Positions 35,510-44,406 of a stretch of 64,000 bases of DNA are shown in pieces. The notes below the pieces were generated by a model. The model did no database searches, was not told where the DNA came from, and saw only the letters and a list, made by a program, of their open reading frames with translations. The stretch is from Alphaproteobacteria bacterium (GTDB lineage: Bacteria; Pseudomonadota; Alphaproteobacteria; UBA9219), in contig JAQVBU010000001.1 of NCBI GenBank assembly GCA_028690155.1, positions 204,242 through 268,241 on the forward strand, in the 5' to 3' direction. Position 1 is the stretch's first letter. Each line of letters opens with the position of its first letter. The translations under genes were made by a program, and so were the position numbers.

Positions 35510-36856
35510 TCAGGCGGCGCTTAAAATTTGGGCAAGAAGGGCAAGAGCTTTTCCTTTCGGGTCATACCAGAAATCAGCATGGCCGCTATCGCCTACGTTC
35601 CGTATCTCGGCTTTCGGATTAAGTTCTTTCAACCGCATCACATGCCCCAACGAATAATCCCAATTGCTTGTGATGATGGTCATGGGCGGAAACGCTGTGA
35701 AGTCCTGATGAAGAAGGGAGAAAGAACGGATGGGTTGGGTTTCGTTGACGAAGGGCTGGAAAAACAACCAATCGATAAAGGACTTATTGACGATGGGGTC
35801 TTTGGGGTTCCCTTCGATGGCGTCGCCGACATCCAGGGCCGGAAAGGGAAGCAACAGCTTTGTGGGGGTGGGGATGTTTTTTGTCAGCACGTTTTTTGTT
35901 ACATGCAGCGCGAGATAACCTCCAGAGCTGTAGCCGCCTAACGCGATGTTGCTCGTGTCGATGTTCAGGCCTAAAGCGCGACCGTCCCCGACAAGCTTTT
36001 CATAGGCTTTTGTCGTTGCGTTTATTTGTGTGGACAGGCTTGCTTCGGGAGAAAGCGGATATTTAAAAGCCGCAATGGGCCGCCCCGACAGGGCGCATAG
36101 TTTTTTGCAGATCACACCGAAAATGGCCGCGTTCATGCCGACAAAACTGGCGGGCAAATAGATATAGATGGGTTGAGGCGCCTGTGTTTCAAAATTCGGT
36201 TTATAGAGATAAAGGTCCAAAGACGGGACAAAATCAGGGATATGTTGCGTTGAAACCCGCTCTTCTTGAGGGCACGGCAGCAAGCCCGCGCCTTCGTCTA
36301 TCTTTCCTTTAGCCCCGTCGGCAAGAAAGGATCGGTACCGCTCCACCGTATATTGGGGCGTTAACGTTCTTAACGCCGATGTCCGGAGAAAACGCGCGAG
36401 ATTCCGTATGCCGTCAGCGTCGTTTACAAATCGAGTATAGGGAAAAGAAGAATCGGGCTCTTCAAAAACGGCTCTAAGCGCGGCTTCGGTTTGACGCCGT
36501 TTTGCAATAACGTGATCGGTCGCGTCGACCCAAACGAACGTTGCCGCTGGAAAGGCCTTGAGAAAGATCTGTCTGTCGCTGTCTTTGGGGAGGGTCTGAG
36601 CGAAGACGACGTTTTCTTCCGAGGCGAGAAGCTTTTTTGTTTTCTCGACAAAATGGCTGTAAAGCCGCACGCGCATTTCCGTTGTGACCGGTTGGCCTGC
36701 TACGAGGGCATCTTTCACGTCTTGTGTGAGGTCTGAATCGCCATCGTAAAAATGAAACCCCATGCTTTTGCCGATCTGCTGTCCGACAAAGGTTTTCCCA
36801 GACCCGCTTGGGCCGAAAACGATAATGATTTGCGGGGTGGGGACAGGTGCGCTCAT
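35510..36856 (-). CDS. fusion of gluconokinase-like P-loop kinase and alpha/beta hydrolase
   Basis: The 448-residue protein joins two domains. Residues 1-180 form a P-loop kinase with GPSGSGKT (15-22) and YDGDSDL (37-43). With 'VAGQPVTTEMR' this resembles gluconokinase/shikimate-kinase-like proteins. Residues 225-448 are an esterase-type alpha/beta hydrolase with GYSSGG (nucleophile Ser 310), a probable acid Asp 400 and His 426 (SGHADFW); the HGG oxyanion motif of acetyl esterases is missing. ATG 36856 has AGGA seven bases upstream. The gene converges with clpA with one base between. I know no protein with this order; a sugar- or polyol-acting hydrolase-kinase is only a guess. Confidence 0.85.
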   Translation of the reverse strand: MSAPVPTPQIIIVFGPSGSGKTFVGQQIGKSMGFHFYDGDSDLTQDVKDALVAGQPVTTEMRVRLYSHFVEKTKKLLASEENVVFAQTLPKDSDRQIFLKAFPAATFVWVDATDHVIAKRRQTEAALRAVFEEPDSSFPYTRFVNDADGIRNLARFLRTSALRTLTPQYTVERYRSFLADGAKGKIDEGAGLLPCPQEERVSTQHIPDFVPSLDLYLYKPNFETQAPQPIYIYLPASFVGMNAAIFGVICKKLCALSGRPIAAFKYPLSPEASLSTQINATTKAYEKLVGDGRALGLNIDTSNIALGGYSSGGYLALHVTKNVLTKNIPTPTKLLLPFPALDVGDAIEGNPKDPIVNKSFIDWLFFQPFVNETQPIRSFSLLHQDFTAFPPMTIITSNWDYSLGHVMRLKELNPKAEIRNVGDSGHADFWYDPKGKALALLAQILSAA

Positions 36857-37071
36857 TAAAAAATCCTAAGCTTGCACGAAAAGGGCCCTGCTTTGCAGGA
36901 CATTCCGCACTTTTTTGTTTGACTGGACCAAGTCCATCGCAAGTTTAGCTCAAGAGAAGGCCCGATCCAAGGGGAACGAGCCCTGCTTTGCCATGCCCCT
37001 TTGCCATTCTGTGACTTCGGCCTTGTTTCGCGGTCAATCAGAAGGCCCCTAGCAAATGATCTTGCGTGCAT

Positions 37072-37087
37072 ATGCTTGTTCATGCAT
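37072..37087 (+). promoter_or_regulatory. candidate ArsR operator
   Basis: ATGCTTGTTCATGCAT forms a 7-2-7 near-perfect palindrome (one mismatch) ten bases before the arsR start codon. ArsR/SmtB repressors commonly bind such imperfect dyads next to their own promoters. No Shine-Dalgarno is visible between it and the ATG, so the arsR message may be leaderless or the site may overlap the promoter. Confidence 0.55.
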
Positions 37088-37096
37088 AATCGATCC

Positions 37097-37393
37097 ATGA
37101 ATCAGACAATCAAAGTCCTCTCCGCTCTTGCCGAACCGACACGCTTTGACGCTTTGCGTCTTATGTGGGACGGGCGGGAGCATTGCGTGTGCGAACTCAT
37201 GGACGTTCTGGACAAGGGCCAGTCCACCATGTCGCGTCATATGACCGCTCTGAAGAAAGTCGGCCTTGTTGTGGATCGGCGCGATGCCCAATGGGTGCGC
37301 TATCGCCGCAATCCGGATCTGTCCAAAAAGCTTATTGCGCTTGTTGACGCGGCCCTTAGCCTTGAAAAACCCTCCAAAAGGAAATGTCCATGA
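37097..37393 (+). CDS. ArsR/SmtB-family metal-sensing repressor
   Basis: The 98-residue winged-helix repressor starts at ATG 37097 where the ArsR fold starts (IKVLSALAEPTRFDALRLM). Recognition helix region: CVCELMDVLDKGQSTMSRHMTALKKVGLV. The pair Cys 30 and Cys 32 in HCVCEL is the classical As(III)/Sb(III)-type sensing site of ArsR at helix alpha-3. It presumably represses the operon that follows (permease, CDF, thioredoxin-like). The upstream open frame has no ribosome site. Overlap with the permease gene by four or ten bases. Confidence 0.92.
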   Translation: MNQTIKVLSALAEPTRFDALRLMWDGREHCVCELMDVLDKGQSTMSRHMTALKKVGLVVDRRDAQWVRYRRNPDLSKKLIALVDAALSLEKPSKRKCP

Positions 37394-38463
37394 AGTGCCG
37401 ATGCCAGTCCGAACCGACTATTATAAAAGAATCCACCGACAAAAACGCTTCGCCGCGTTGGATCGCGGCAACGCTTTTGGGGGTTGCGCTTTGGGTCGTT
37501 CTTTATGCGCAGCTCGCCCCTTTTTCGGAATGGATTGTTTCGTTGTTTCCTTTAGAAAAGGGAACGCGTCTGAGCGAGGCGCTGACCTTCTTCTTTTACG
37601 ATACGCCGAAGGTTTTAATGCTGCTGGCGCTCATCGTTTTTGCGATGGGCATTATCCGCAGCTTTTTCTCGCCGGAACGCACACGTGCTTTGCTGGCGGG
37701 CAAGAATGAAGGCCTTGGCAATATTGCCGCCGCCTGTCTTGGGATCGTGACGCCGTTCTGTTCATGCTCGGCCGTTCCCTTGTTTATCGGTTTCGTATCG
37801 GCAGGCGTTCCGTTAGGCGTGACGTTTTCCTTTCTGATTTCCGCGCCGATGGTGAATGAAGTTGCGCTTGGTTTGCTTTTCGGGCTTGTCGGCTGGAAGA
37901 TTGCGATGGCTTATCTGGGCTTGGGCCTCGGCGTGGCTATTGCGGCGGGATGGGTTATTGGCCGTTTTCATCTCGAAGATTGGCTTGAAGATTGGGTGAA
38001 GAACGCCCGCGCCGGAGCCGTCAATCCGTCCTCCGAAAAACTGACGGCGGTTGACCGCATCAAGGAAGGGCTCGCGGCGGTACGCGAGATCGTCGGCAAA
38101 GTCTGGCCGTGGATGATTGCGGGCATTGCCGCCGGAGCCTTCATCCATGGTTATGCCCCGGCCGAGCTGTTGGCCTCCATTATGGGCAAGGGTGCGTGGT
38201 GGACGGTTCCTTCCGCCGTTCTGATCGGCGTTCCTATGTACTCGAACGCGGCAGGGATTATTCCGGTCGTTGAGGCCTTGCTTGGCAAAGGCGCGGCGTT
38301 GGGGACGGTGCTGGCTTTCATGATGTCGGTGATAGCGCTGTCTCTTCCTGAATTCATTATTCTGCGCAAGGTTCTGTCGTTGCGCCTTTTGGTCGTTTAT
38401 TTCAGCGTTGTCGCCTGCGGCATTTTAACTGTTGGCTATCTTTTCAACGCCGTGTTCGGGTGA
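37390..38463 (+). CDS. permease of the ArsP/YraQ (DUF318) family
   Basis: The 357-residue integral membrane protein (about 8-9 helices) has the family signature TPFCSCSAVPLFIGFVSAGVPLG (residues about 119-140) and repeated GxPMYSNAAGIIP in the second half. Family members such as ArsP export trivalent organoarsenicals; others have unknown metal substrates. Start: ATG 37390 with AGGA seven bases upstream is preferred to ATG 37384. It overlaps arsR and is part of its operon. Metal or metalloid efflux is inferred from the ArsR neighbour with its Cys pair. Confidence 0.9.
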   Translation: MKCRCQSEPTIIKESTDKNASPRWIAATLLGVALWVVLYAQLAPFSEWIVSLFPLEKGTRLSEALTFFFYDTPKVLMLLALIVFAMGIIRSFFSPERTRALLAGKNEGLGNIAAACLGIVTPFCSCSAVPLFIGFVSAGVPLGVTFSFLISAPMVNEVALGLLFGLVGWKIAMAYLGLGLGVAIAAGWVIGRFHLEDWLEDWVKNARAGAVNPSSEKLTAVDRIKEGLAAVREIVGKVWPWMIAGIAAGAFIHGYAPAELLASIMGKGAWWTVPSAVLIGVPMYSNAAGIIPVVEALLGKGAALGTVLAFMMSVIALSLPEFIILRKVLSLRLLVVYFSVVACGILTVGYLFNAVFG

Positions 38464-38469
38464 TCTGTT

Positions 38470-39393
38470 ATGCACACACAGCCCCATACGCATCGGCCGC
38501 AAAAGGATTTGAACGCCGCCTTCAAATGGGCTGTAGCGCTGAATATGGGCTATGTGTTGGTTGAGGCGGGATCGGGCCTTGCGTCGGACTCTCTCGCCTT
38601 GTTGGCCGATGCTGCACATAATTTGACGGATGTGGCCGGGCTCTTGATGGCTTGGGGCGCCGTCGTAGCGGCCAGACGTCCGGCTCATGGCCGCTTCACC
38701 TATGGCTATGGCCGCGCCACCATCCTTGCGGCCTTGGCCAATGCCATCGTGATCATGCTGGGCGTTGGGGCCGTGGTTTGGGAAGCTGTCCATCGCTTTT
38801 CACAACCCGTGGATGTCTCGGCGGGATTCGTCATGAGTATCGCTGCGCTGGGCATTGTTATCAATGCGGGAACGGCGCTTTCGTTTCGTAACGATCGCCA
38901 CGACGATCTGAATGCCGAAGGCGCGTTCCTGCATATGATGACCGATGCCGCTGTGTCGCTTGGCGTCGTTCTGGGCGGTGTCGTCGTCTTCTTCACAGGC
39001 TGGGCATGGGTTGATCCCGTCATGGCCATCGGGGTCAGCTTGATGGTCGCGGTGTCTGCTTATGGCCTTTTGAAATCCTCTCTTTGCCTGACGTTGGATG
39101 GCGTTCCCTCTTCGGTGGATCGTGAGGCGGTTAACGCGTGGCTGGAAAAGCAAACGGGCGTTGAGGCCGTTCACGACCTTCATATTTGGGCCCTCAGCAC
39201 AACCAAAAACGCATTGACCGCACATCTTATCATGCCGCAAGGCCAGCTGAACGACGGGTTTCTGGGATCGATCACCGAACAGTTGGAAGAGCATTTCAAC
39301 ATCCACCATGCGACGTTTCAGATTGAACCGTCGCTTTCGAGGTGCTGCCTATGCAGCCCCCATGACCAGCAGAACAGAAAGGAACATTCATGA
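38470..39393 (+). CDS. cation diffusion facilitator family efflux protein
   Basis: The 307-residue CDF transporter has six predicted helices and a C-terminal cytoplasmic domain. Zinc/cadmium-type site residues lie in DAAHNLTD (HxxxD, about residues 47-54) of helix II, and DAAVSL matches the site of helix V. An N-terminal His-rich stretch (HTQPHTH) fits metal binding. It exports divalent metals in exchange for protons. The gene begins six bases after the permease stop. The Cys-rich C-terminus (SRCCLCSPHD) is unusual and might bind metal or thiol-reactive species. Confidence 0.93.
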   Translation: MHTQPHTHRPQKDLNAAFKWAVALNMGYVLVEAGSGLASDSLALLADAAHNLTDVAGLLMAWGAVVAARRPAHGRFTYGYGRATILAALANAIVIMLGVGAVVWEAVHRFSQPVDVSAGFVMSIAALGIVINAGTALSFRNDRHDDLNAEGAFLHMMTDAAVSLGVVLGGVVVFFTGWAWVDPVMAIGVSLMVAVSAYGLLKSSLCLTLDGVPSSVDREAVNAWLEKQTGVEAVHDLHIWALSTTKNALTAHLIMPQGQLNDGFLGSITEQLEEHFNIHHATFQIEPSLSRCCLCSPHDQQNRKEHS

Positions 39394-39632
39394 AAATCCA
39401 AATCCTCGGCACCGGATGCTCGAAATGCAAAGCGCTGACCGAAGCCGCCGAACGCGCCGCCAAAGACCTTGGTTTTCCCTTCGAGATTGAAAAGGTCACA
39501 GACATCGAGGAAATCATGGCGTTCGGCGTGATGATGACCCCCGCATTGGTCGTCGATGGCGAGGTTAAGGCCGTCGGCAAAATCCCTGCCGCCGATGATA
39601 TGAAGAAACTTCTTTCCGATGGGGCCAAATAA
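39390..39632 (+). CDS. small thioredoxin-like redox protein (thioredoxin family 2)
   Basis: The 80-residue protein has the compact glutaredoxin-like fold with active site CSKC (residues 10-13). It is of the TM0996/MTH895 type often coded beside ArsP/YraQ permeases. The ATG overlaps the CDF stop (ATGA at 39390). Its job may be reduction of a disulfide or binding of the metal before export. End of operon: an 11-bp inverted repeat lies 37 bases downstream. Confidence 0.9.
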   Translation: MKIQILGTGCSKCKALTEAAERAAKDLGFPFEIEKVTDIEEIMAFGVMMTPALVVDGEVKAVGKIPAADDMKKLLSDGAK

Positions 39633-39668
39633 CGGAGCGCCGAAACGACAAAAGGCGTGTGCATCTGT

Positions 39669-39712
39669 TCGGCGGCGCCACCCTTGATTTTTTCCTGCTC
39701 CGGCGCCGCCGA
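39669..39712. repeat. inverted repeat, possible operon terminator
   Basis: TCGGCGGCGCC and GGCGCCGCCGA (11-bp arms) flank a 22-base loop that holds a T-run. The distance to the thioredoxin-like stop suits a terminator of the metal operon, but the T-run is in the loop, so it is atypical. Confidence 0.4.
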
Positions 39713-40091
39713 TTTACGGCATTATTGCGATGGGCACGAAGAAGGCCGCCGTCGCCTACAACAGCCTTGATTCGCTTTTCTGCGGCATGGGAAGAACTCT
39801 AAGCTTTTTCGGTTGGTTGTGTGGCGTTCAGAGCGTTGTCAGAATCCCCGTGTTTTTTGAGAACGGACGGTCGGGACAATCCGAAAGAAACAACAAAAAT
39901 CCGCGGGGACGACCCCGCTGATGCGCCCAATTGGAGCTATATCGAACTTTTCAGCGGCACACGTCGTGTTAATACGATGGTTGAATGGGGCGCAATTTTG
40001 AATAATTTTCAACCCGATCAGCCGACTATAATCGCCCCTGATTCGAGAAACGATCGAGCTCGGGTTCCAATCAGGATTTGAATTTAACAAT
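39713..40091. other. non-coding stretch, no gene seen
   Basis: There are 379 bases between the metal operon and the kinase-like gene on the other strand. Composition changes from GC-rich to AT-rich around 40000. Small open frames have no ribosome site. No repeat or RNA recognised. Confidence 0.35.
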
Positions 40092-40721
40092 TCAAGGCGT
40101 GGGATTTTTTGCCCTGTTCTTTTGTAAAACCGCCACGACCCGATCGACTTCTGGATTTGACCCCTTAACGTGATGGACGATCTCTTGCCCCGCAAATTTC
40201 TCTGCCAATAATATAGGAGGTTTATTAAACGTGCTATTGTCAAAAACCAAGAACATGTCCGCTTGATCTGCAAACCACTTTAGTTGTTCATGTGATTTAT
40301 GATAACGTTCGATGACTTTAGAGACATCAACACCATGCCCACCTTTTTTTGCTCTGTCCTTTACGCGGCGTGCAGACAATTCAGGTGGATAAACGGAAAC
40401 ATAGATGAGGGCGAACTTGTACCCATTCTTTTTTGCCTCGAGAACGTCATCCCTGTATTTTGAAGAGGATAGAACGGTCTCAACGTAGAACGATTTCCCC
40501 GCAACTATGCTATTTTCCACTTCAGAATCTATCTGTTGGACGGCCATAAGATTCAATTCGGGAAGGGGTTTTTCTGGATATAATGCTCGAAGCTCTATTG
40601 TGCGCTCATCGGCATTTAGTTTTGTGAGAGTTTGTCCAAACAGATCTATGACAGAGTTTGTGATCGATGATTTACCTGCTCCATTGGGACCACCAACGAT
40701 CAGCATCATCAATTTGGGCAT
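40092..40721 (-). CDS. zeta-toxin-like P-loop kinase
   Basis: The 209-residue protein has Walker A GGPNGAGKSS (residues 10-19), a conserved Glu after the second strand (FYVETVLSS, Glu 81), and ARRVKDRAKKGGHGVD followed by IERYHKSH. This matches the zeta-toxin/AAA-like family that phosphorylates UDP-activated sugars or acts on other small molecules. Start ATG 40721 has GAGGGA upstream. A small protein gene lies 38 bases upstream in the same direction, which may supply an antitoxin or regulator. AT-rich relative to the core, suggesting transfer. Confidence 0.87.
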   Translation of the reverse strand: MPKLMMLIVGGPNGAGKSSITNSVIDLFGQTLTKLNADERTIELRALYPEKPLPELNLMAVQQIDSEVENSIVAGKSFYVETVLSSSKYRDDVLEAKKNGYKFALIYVSVYPPELSARRVKDRAKKGGHGVDVSKVIERYHKSHEQLKWFADQADMFLVFDNSTFNKPPILLAEKFAGQEIVHHVKGSNPEVDRVVAVLQKNRAKNPTP

Positions 40722-40759
40722 ATGAAATCCCTCGATGAAGTAGTTTCAGAGGTAAAAAC

Positions 40760-41101
40760 TTATAACTCAAACTTTTCAACAAACGTTACTGTTCCGTCCG
40801 GGTTTTTTACTGCTAAGCGGCCATTGATCGTTCCGTGCGAATCTAAGCCAAGGCGATCATTCTCTTCTACGGCTTTCTGTTGAGCACAAGCTCCAGCCTT
40901 CATCCACAGAGACTTCCATGCTTCCGGATTGCTAAACGGATCCAATACAGCATTTCTTTCTTCTGCTGTCAGTTGTACTTTTTCTGCTTCCGGCATAGCC
41001 AAAGCCCCTCCATATACTACGGAAGGCATTATTATACTTTCAAAGGCCCGCGACAAACCTTTCGTTAAAGCAAAATTAACTATGTTAGGGGCGGCATCCA
41101 T
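40760..41101 (-). CDS. small hypothetical protein, possible partner of the zeta-like kinase
   Basis: The 113-residue protein has a soluble, acidic character, with MPEAEKVQLTAEERNAVLDPFSNPEAWKSLWMKAGACAQ across the middle and a C-terminal beta pair (GRLAVKNPDGTVTFVEKFEL). It has no antitoxin domain I know. The order small gene then kinase gene with a 38-base gap is what toxin-antitoxin pairs often show. Start ATG 41101 has a weak GGA; ATG 40996 is an alternative. Function is inference only. Confidence 0.65.
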   Translation of the reverse strand: MDAAPNIVNFALTKGLSRAFESIIMPSVVYGGALAMPEAEKVQLTAEERNAVLDPFSNPEAWKSLWMKAGACAQQKAVEENDRLGLDSHGTINGRLAVKNPDGTVTFVEKFEL

Positions 41102-41587
41102 AAAAGATCCATAAATATGATATCGCTCTAGGGCTCAGGATGCCTTGAAACCCTTAAATATTCATTTAATAACCGGAACGTTTTTGCTGGAGGCAATCTA
41201 TTTTGTTTATTATCAAGGCAAAAGGTTCTTTTAGCTTCTCGCCAGTAAAGCAAAAAGGGCGGTTTTTTTTCTTTCCTCTAGTCATTTCGGGGGTTCTCGA
41301 GGGCTCGTTGGAAAATCGCTCAATGGTTTGTGGCAGTTTGTGGCTCAAGCGTTTGGGCGCGGGCCGTCTATGCAGCCGTTCGCGCTTCCGGAGGCTTAGA
41401 AGAAACCCGAAAAAAGAATAGAAAACGAAAGAGACCCAAGCCGAGTCGAACGAACCTTTTGCCTCACTCAAGAAAAGACTGATGAAAGGGTGCTGACAGA
41501 AAAAAGTCGGCCGTTCTTGAAGAAGAGAACGAATGGCCGCGCCCTCTAAAACAAGAGCGTCCAAATCCCCCATGTTCTCATGGGTTC
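41102..41587. other. non-coding stretch between partner gene and tRNA-Leu
   Basis: There are 486 bases. A minus-strand open frame crosses the tRNA and is rejected as a gene. No clear promoter or repeat. This is the 3' side of tRNA-Leu, a common island insertion side, but I find no convincing direct repeat of the tRNA end. Confidence 0.4.
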
Positions 41588-41674
41588 TGGTGCGGCCGAG
41601 AAGAATCGAACTTCCACGAGATTTCTCCCACAGCGACCTCAACGCTGCGCGTCTACCAGTTCCGCCACGGCCGC
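41588..41674 (-). tRNA. tRNA-Leu, anticodon GAG
   Basis: On the minus strand, 87 nucleotides fold as a class II tRNA. Acceptor arms GCGGCCG/CGGCCGC pair exactly. The D arm is GGCGGAACTGGTAGACGC. The anticodon stem-loop AGCG-TTGAGGT-CGCT gives anticodon GAG (codons CUC/CUU). A long variable arm follows, then the T loop GTTCGATTC and an encoded CCA end. Confidence 0.96.
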
Positions 41675-41751
41675 AGCGCAACACAGGCGCAAGCCAATAG
41701 CAGAAACATCCCTTCCCTATCAAGGGATTCCTCGCGATTTCCCCAAAAATT

Positions 41752-42495
41752 TTAAGAAGCCAGCAAGGCCGAGACGTTATCCGAGAAAACAGCCTTTATT
41801 CCCTGACCAAGAAGTTCTTTGGCTCTGGACGGGTTGTTGACGGTATGCGCCAGAATCGGGAACGGCGCGGCGTTGATTCTTTCAAGCCGTTCGGGCGTCA
41901 AGACGGTTTCGTTGAAGGATAGGGCGGACGCTTGGGTTAAAATGGCCATGCTTAGCCAGTTGTCGTCCCATTCGTTAAGAAAAAGGCTGCGCGGCCAATC
42001 CGGCCGAAGTTGGGCGGCGATCATAAGGGCATCCATATCGAAGCTTGAGACAAGCGGCGGCGGGGTTTCTTCCCCCCACGATTTCGACGCCTCGATCAAG
42101 GCGACCATGGCCGTCGCGCGGGTTCGGCCCGGGCTTGGGCGAAGCTCTAAGACCAAGCGCATCGAGGTTTTTGCGCAAAAAGACAGAAGGTCGAACAGGG
42201 TAAGCACCCGAACTTTCGAAAAGGTGGGGGAAAACCAAGACCCCGCATCAAGCCGTTGGATAATCGACCATGGCGTGTCCGCAACCGTGCCGGAACCGGA
42301 CGTGGTTCTTTCAAGCGTGTCGTCGTGAAAAACGATCGGTATGCCGTCGGAGGTCAGCTTGACGTCGGCCTCGACCCATCGGCTTCCGGCCTGGTGGGCA
42401 GCGATAAAGGATTCAAGCGAATTTTCAGGCGCACACAAAGGGGCGCCTCGGTGGGCGATAACGGGGGGAGTGAAATCAATATGTTGAACGTCCAT
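41752..42495 (-). CDS. glycerophosphodiester phosphodiesterase family protein
   Basis: The 247-residue protein is of the GDPD barrel family, which cleaves glycerophosphodiesters to glycerol-3-phosphate and an alcohol. Visible motifs are the start HRGAPLCAPENS (catalytic His, Glu), EADVKLTSDGIPIVFHDDTLERTT (metal ligands Glu, Asp and second His), and the barrel strands LVLELRP and AHTVNN. No signal peptide, so cytoplasmic action is likely. ATG 42495 is preferred; a GTG six bases upstream is possible. It is the gene nearest to tRNA-Leu. Confidence 0.92.
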   Translation of the reverse strand: MDVQHIDFTPPVIAHRGAPLCAPENSLESFIAAHQAGSRWVEADVKLTSDGIPIVFHDDTLERTTSGSGTVADTPWSIIQRLDAGSWFSPTFSKVRVLTLFDLLSFCAKTSMRLVLELRPSPGRTRATAMVALIEASKSWGEETPPPLVSSFDMDALMIAAQLRPDWPRSLFLNEWDDNWLSMAILTQASALSFNETVLTPERLERINAAPFPILAHTVNNPSRAKELLGQGIKAVFSDNVSALLAS

Positions 42496-42728
42496 TACCA
42501 CAATCGAAACCGCACACGAAAATCAAAAAAGCTCGCCTCCATACAAACTTTTTTTGTCAATGAAAAGCTTGTTCTTTTGCGCGAGCGTTCTTTTGCCGAG
42601 GCCAAACGCCCACACGCGTGCAGCTTGGCGTGGACTCGATTGTGACGCAACCCCTTTTCTTCACTGTAAAAAGACCTCACTTTTCCACCTTTACAGCACG
42701 GCGACCTTGACGGTATATTTCCCACGCC

Positions 42729-44138
42729 ATGGTTGAGTGGAAACGTTTCTGCGCTTCAACGCTTGTTTGGAGTTCGGTTTTTTTATCCGGATGTGTCGCG
42801 GGACCCGATTTTTCACCGCCTCCATCTCCGGACATTTCGGCTTATGGCTACGACGCTTTGCCCGGCATGGCCGCCCGCGGGTCGACGTCTTTAGCGGCGG
42901 GCGAGGACATTCCCGCCCAGTGGTGGACCCTTTTTCACTCTAAGACCCTGAATGCGCTGATCGACCGCGCTGTTCGGGAGAACCCCGATCTGGCTTCGGC
43001 AGAGGTGGCTTTGCGTCGCGCGCGGACCAATGTTTCTTTAGGGGAAGCGGCCTTTATTCCAACCTTGAGTGGAAGCGTTTCGTCGTCATCCTCGCCGTCC
43101 GTGCCGCTTTATACGCTGCGCGACGCATCGGTCGCTGTATCGTACTCCCTTGACACATGGGGCGGCGTGCATCGATCGGTCGAATCGTTAAAGAAGAAAG
43201 TCAAGGATGCGCATTTCCTTCGCGACGCGGCATGCCTGATGTTGACCGGCAATGTGGTTACGCAGACCGCTACCGAGGCGTCCCTGCAAGCCCAAATTGC
43301 GGCCGCGCGCGAAATTGTGGCCGCGCGCGAAAAACTTTTGGGGCTCGCCCTGTTGCGCTTGAAGACAGGCGCTTTCCCCCAAAGCGCCGTTACGGATTCG
43401 CGCGCTTCCTTGGAGAAGGCGCGTGCGGCCTTAACCGGATTACAACATAGGCTTGTCGTCACGCGCCATGCGTTGTCGGCGTTGACGGGGCGGTCCTTGG
43501 AGAAAACGATTGGCCCGACCTTTTGGTTGAAGGATGAAGCTTCCCCCAAAAGCATTCCTTCGTCTTTGCCGTCCGAGCTTGTCGCTCAAAGGCCCGATGT
43601 GCGCGCGGCCCGCGCCGCGGTGGAAGAGACGGGCGCTATTCTCGGCGCGGCCGATGTGGCGACGTTGCCGTCGTTTGTTTTGACCGCCGAGACGGGGTCG
43701 GTGGAATCCCTTCTGAAGAAAGCGGATGAGCCGGAAAGCGGAATTTGGAATCAAAAAGGAAGTTTGGCGAAAACGCTTCTAGGGCCTGGCCACACGACCG
43801 GGCGAAATCTTGCGGCGTGGGACGCTTTCGACCGCGCGGCGCGTCGATACCGGAAAACGGTTTTATCCGCGCTGCAAGAGGTTGCGGATACGCTTCATGC
43901 CTTGAAAGTTGATGACCAAACGTTGGAAACGCGTCAAACCGCGCGTCGCGCCGCCGAGGAGGCGTTGAGAGAGGCCCAAACCCGTTTCGATACAAGCGCC
44001 GTCGGGTGGGAGACGCTGCTTGCGGCAAAACAGACCATGCAAAAGGCGCGGGCGGACGAATCGTCGGCTTTGGCCCAGCGGTATGCCGATACAGCGGCTC
44101 TTTTTGTGGCTCTTGGCGGGGGATGGTGGAGCCGATAA
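42729..44138 (+). CDS. outer-membrane efflux lipoprotein (NodT/OprM type)
   Basis: The 469-residue TolC-superfamily lipoprotein has a signal peptide with lipobox LSGC (Cys 22). The typical W-W-x-L-F start (PAQWWTLFHSKTLNALIDRAVRENPDL) is present, along with two repeats of the coiled-coil/beta-barrel unit and the final LGGGWW. Family members form the outer-membrane duct of RND or ABC pumps. No inner-membrane pump or membrane fusion gene is adjacent, so it is an orphan. Part of the usual mid-region seems shortened or diverged (KKADEPESGIWNQKGSLAKTLL), which might change the channel. Confidence 0.9.
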   Translation: MVEWKRFCASTLVWSSVFLSGCVAGPDFSPPPSPDISAYGYDALPGMAARGSTSLAAGEDIPAQWWTLFHSKTLNALIDRAVRENPDLASAEVALRRARTNVSLGEAAFIPTLSGSVSSSSSPSVPLYTLRDASVAVSYSLDTWGGVHRSVESLKKKVKDAHFLRDAACLMLTGNVVTQTATEASLQAQIAAAREIVAAREKLLGLALLRLKTGAFPQSAVTDSRASLEKARAALTGLQHRLVVTRHALSALTGRSLEKTIGPTFWLKDEASPKSIPSSLPSELVAQRPDVRAARAAVEETGAILGAADVATLPSFVLTAETGSVESLLKKADEPESGIWNQKGSLAKTLLGPGHTTGRNLAAWDAFDRAARRYRKTVLSALQEVADTLHALKVDDQTLETRQTARRAAEEALREAQTRFDTSAVGWETLLAAKQTMQKARADESSALAQRYADTAALFVALGGGWWSR

Positions 44139-44406
44139 CCGCCGACGTCGCCCCTGCTTTCCCCAAACCCCTTACCGAGCGAAAAACGGGCGCTTGGGGT
44201 GCTCCCCAAAGGCAAGGGTTAACAAAGTGGTAATATTGACAAGCTGTTTTGCGCACAAAATCAAGGGGTGTTTTCTCCGAGGCTTCATCCTAACACACTG
44301 AAAACTCAAAACTTTTTCAAAAACCTTCACGAATATTTAACATTTTAGATAAATAATAGAAACATTCGAGGAGCTTTTTAGAAAAATATTTTTATGGAGA
44401 AAAAAG

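Noticed and set aside
39931-41600. Direct repeat of the tRNA-Leu end marking an island
   Set aside because: Only a nine-base match (ATCGAACTT near 39950) was found, within chance for this length.
41166-41723. Minus-strand open frame of 185 codons over tRNA-Leu
   Set aside because: It runs through the complete tRNA-Leu gene, has no ribosome site and its composition is not protein-like.
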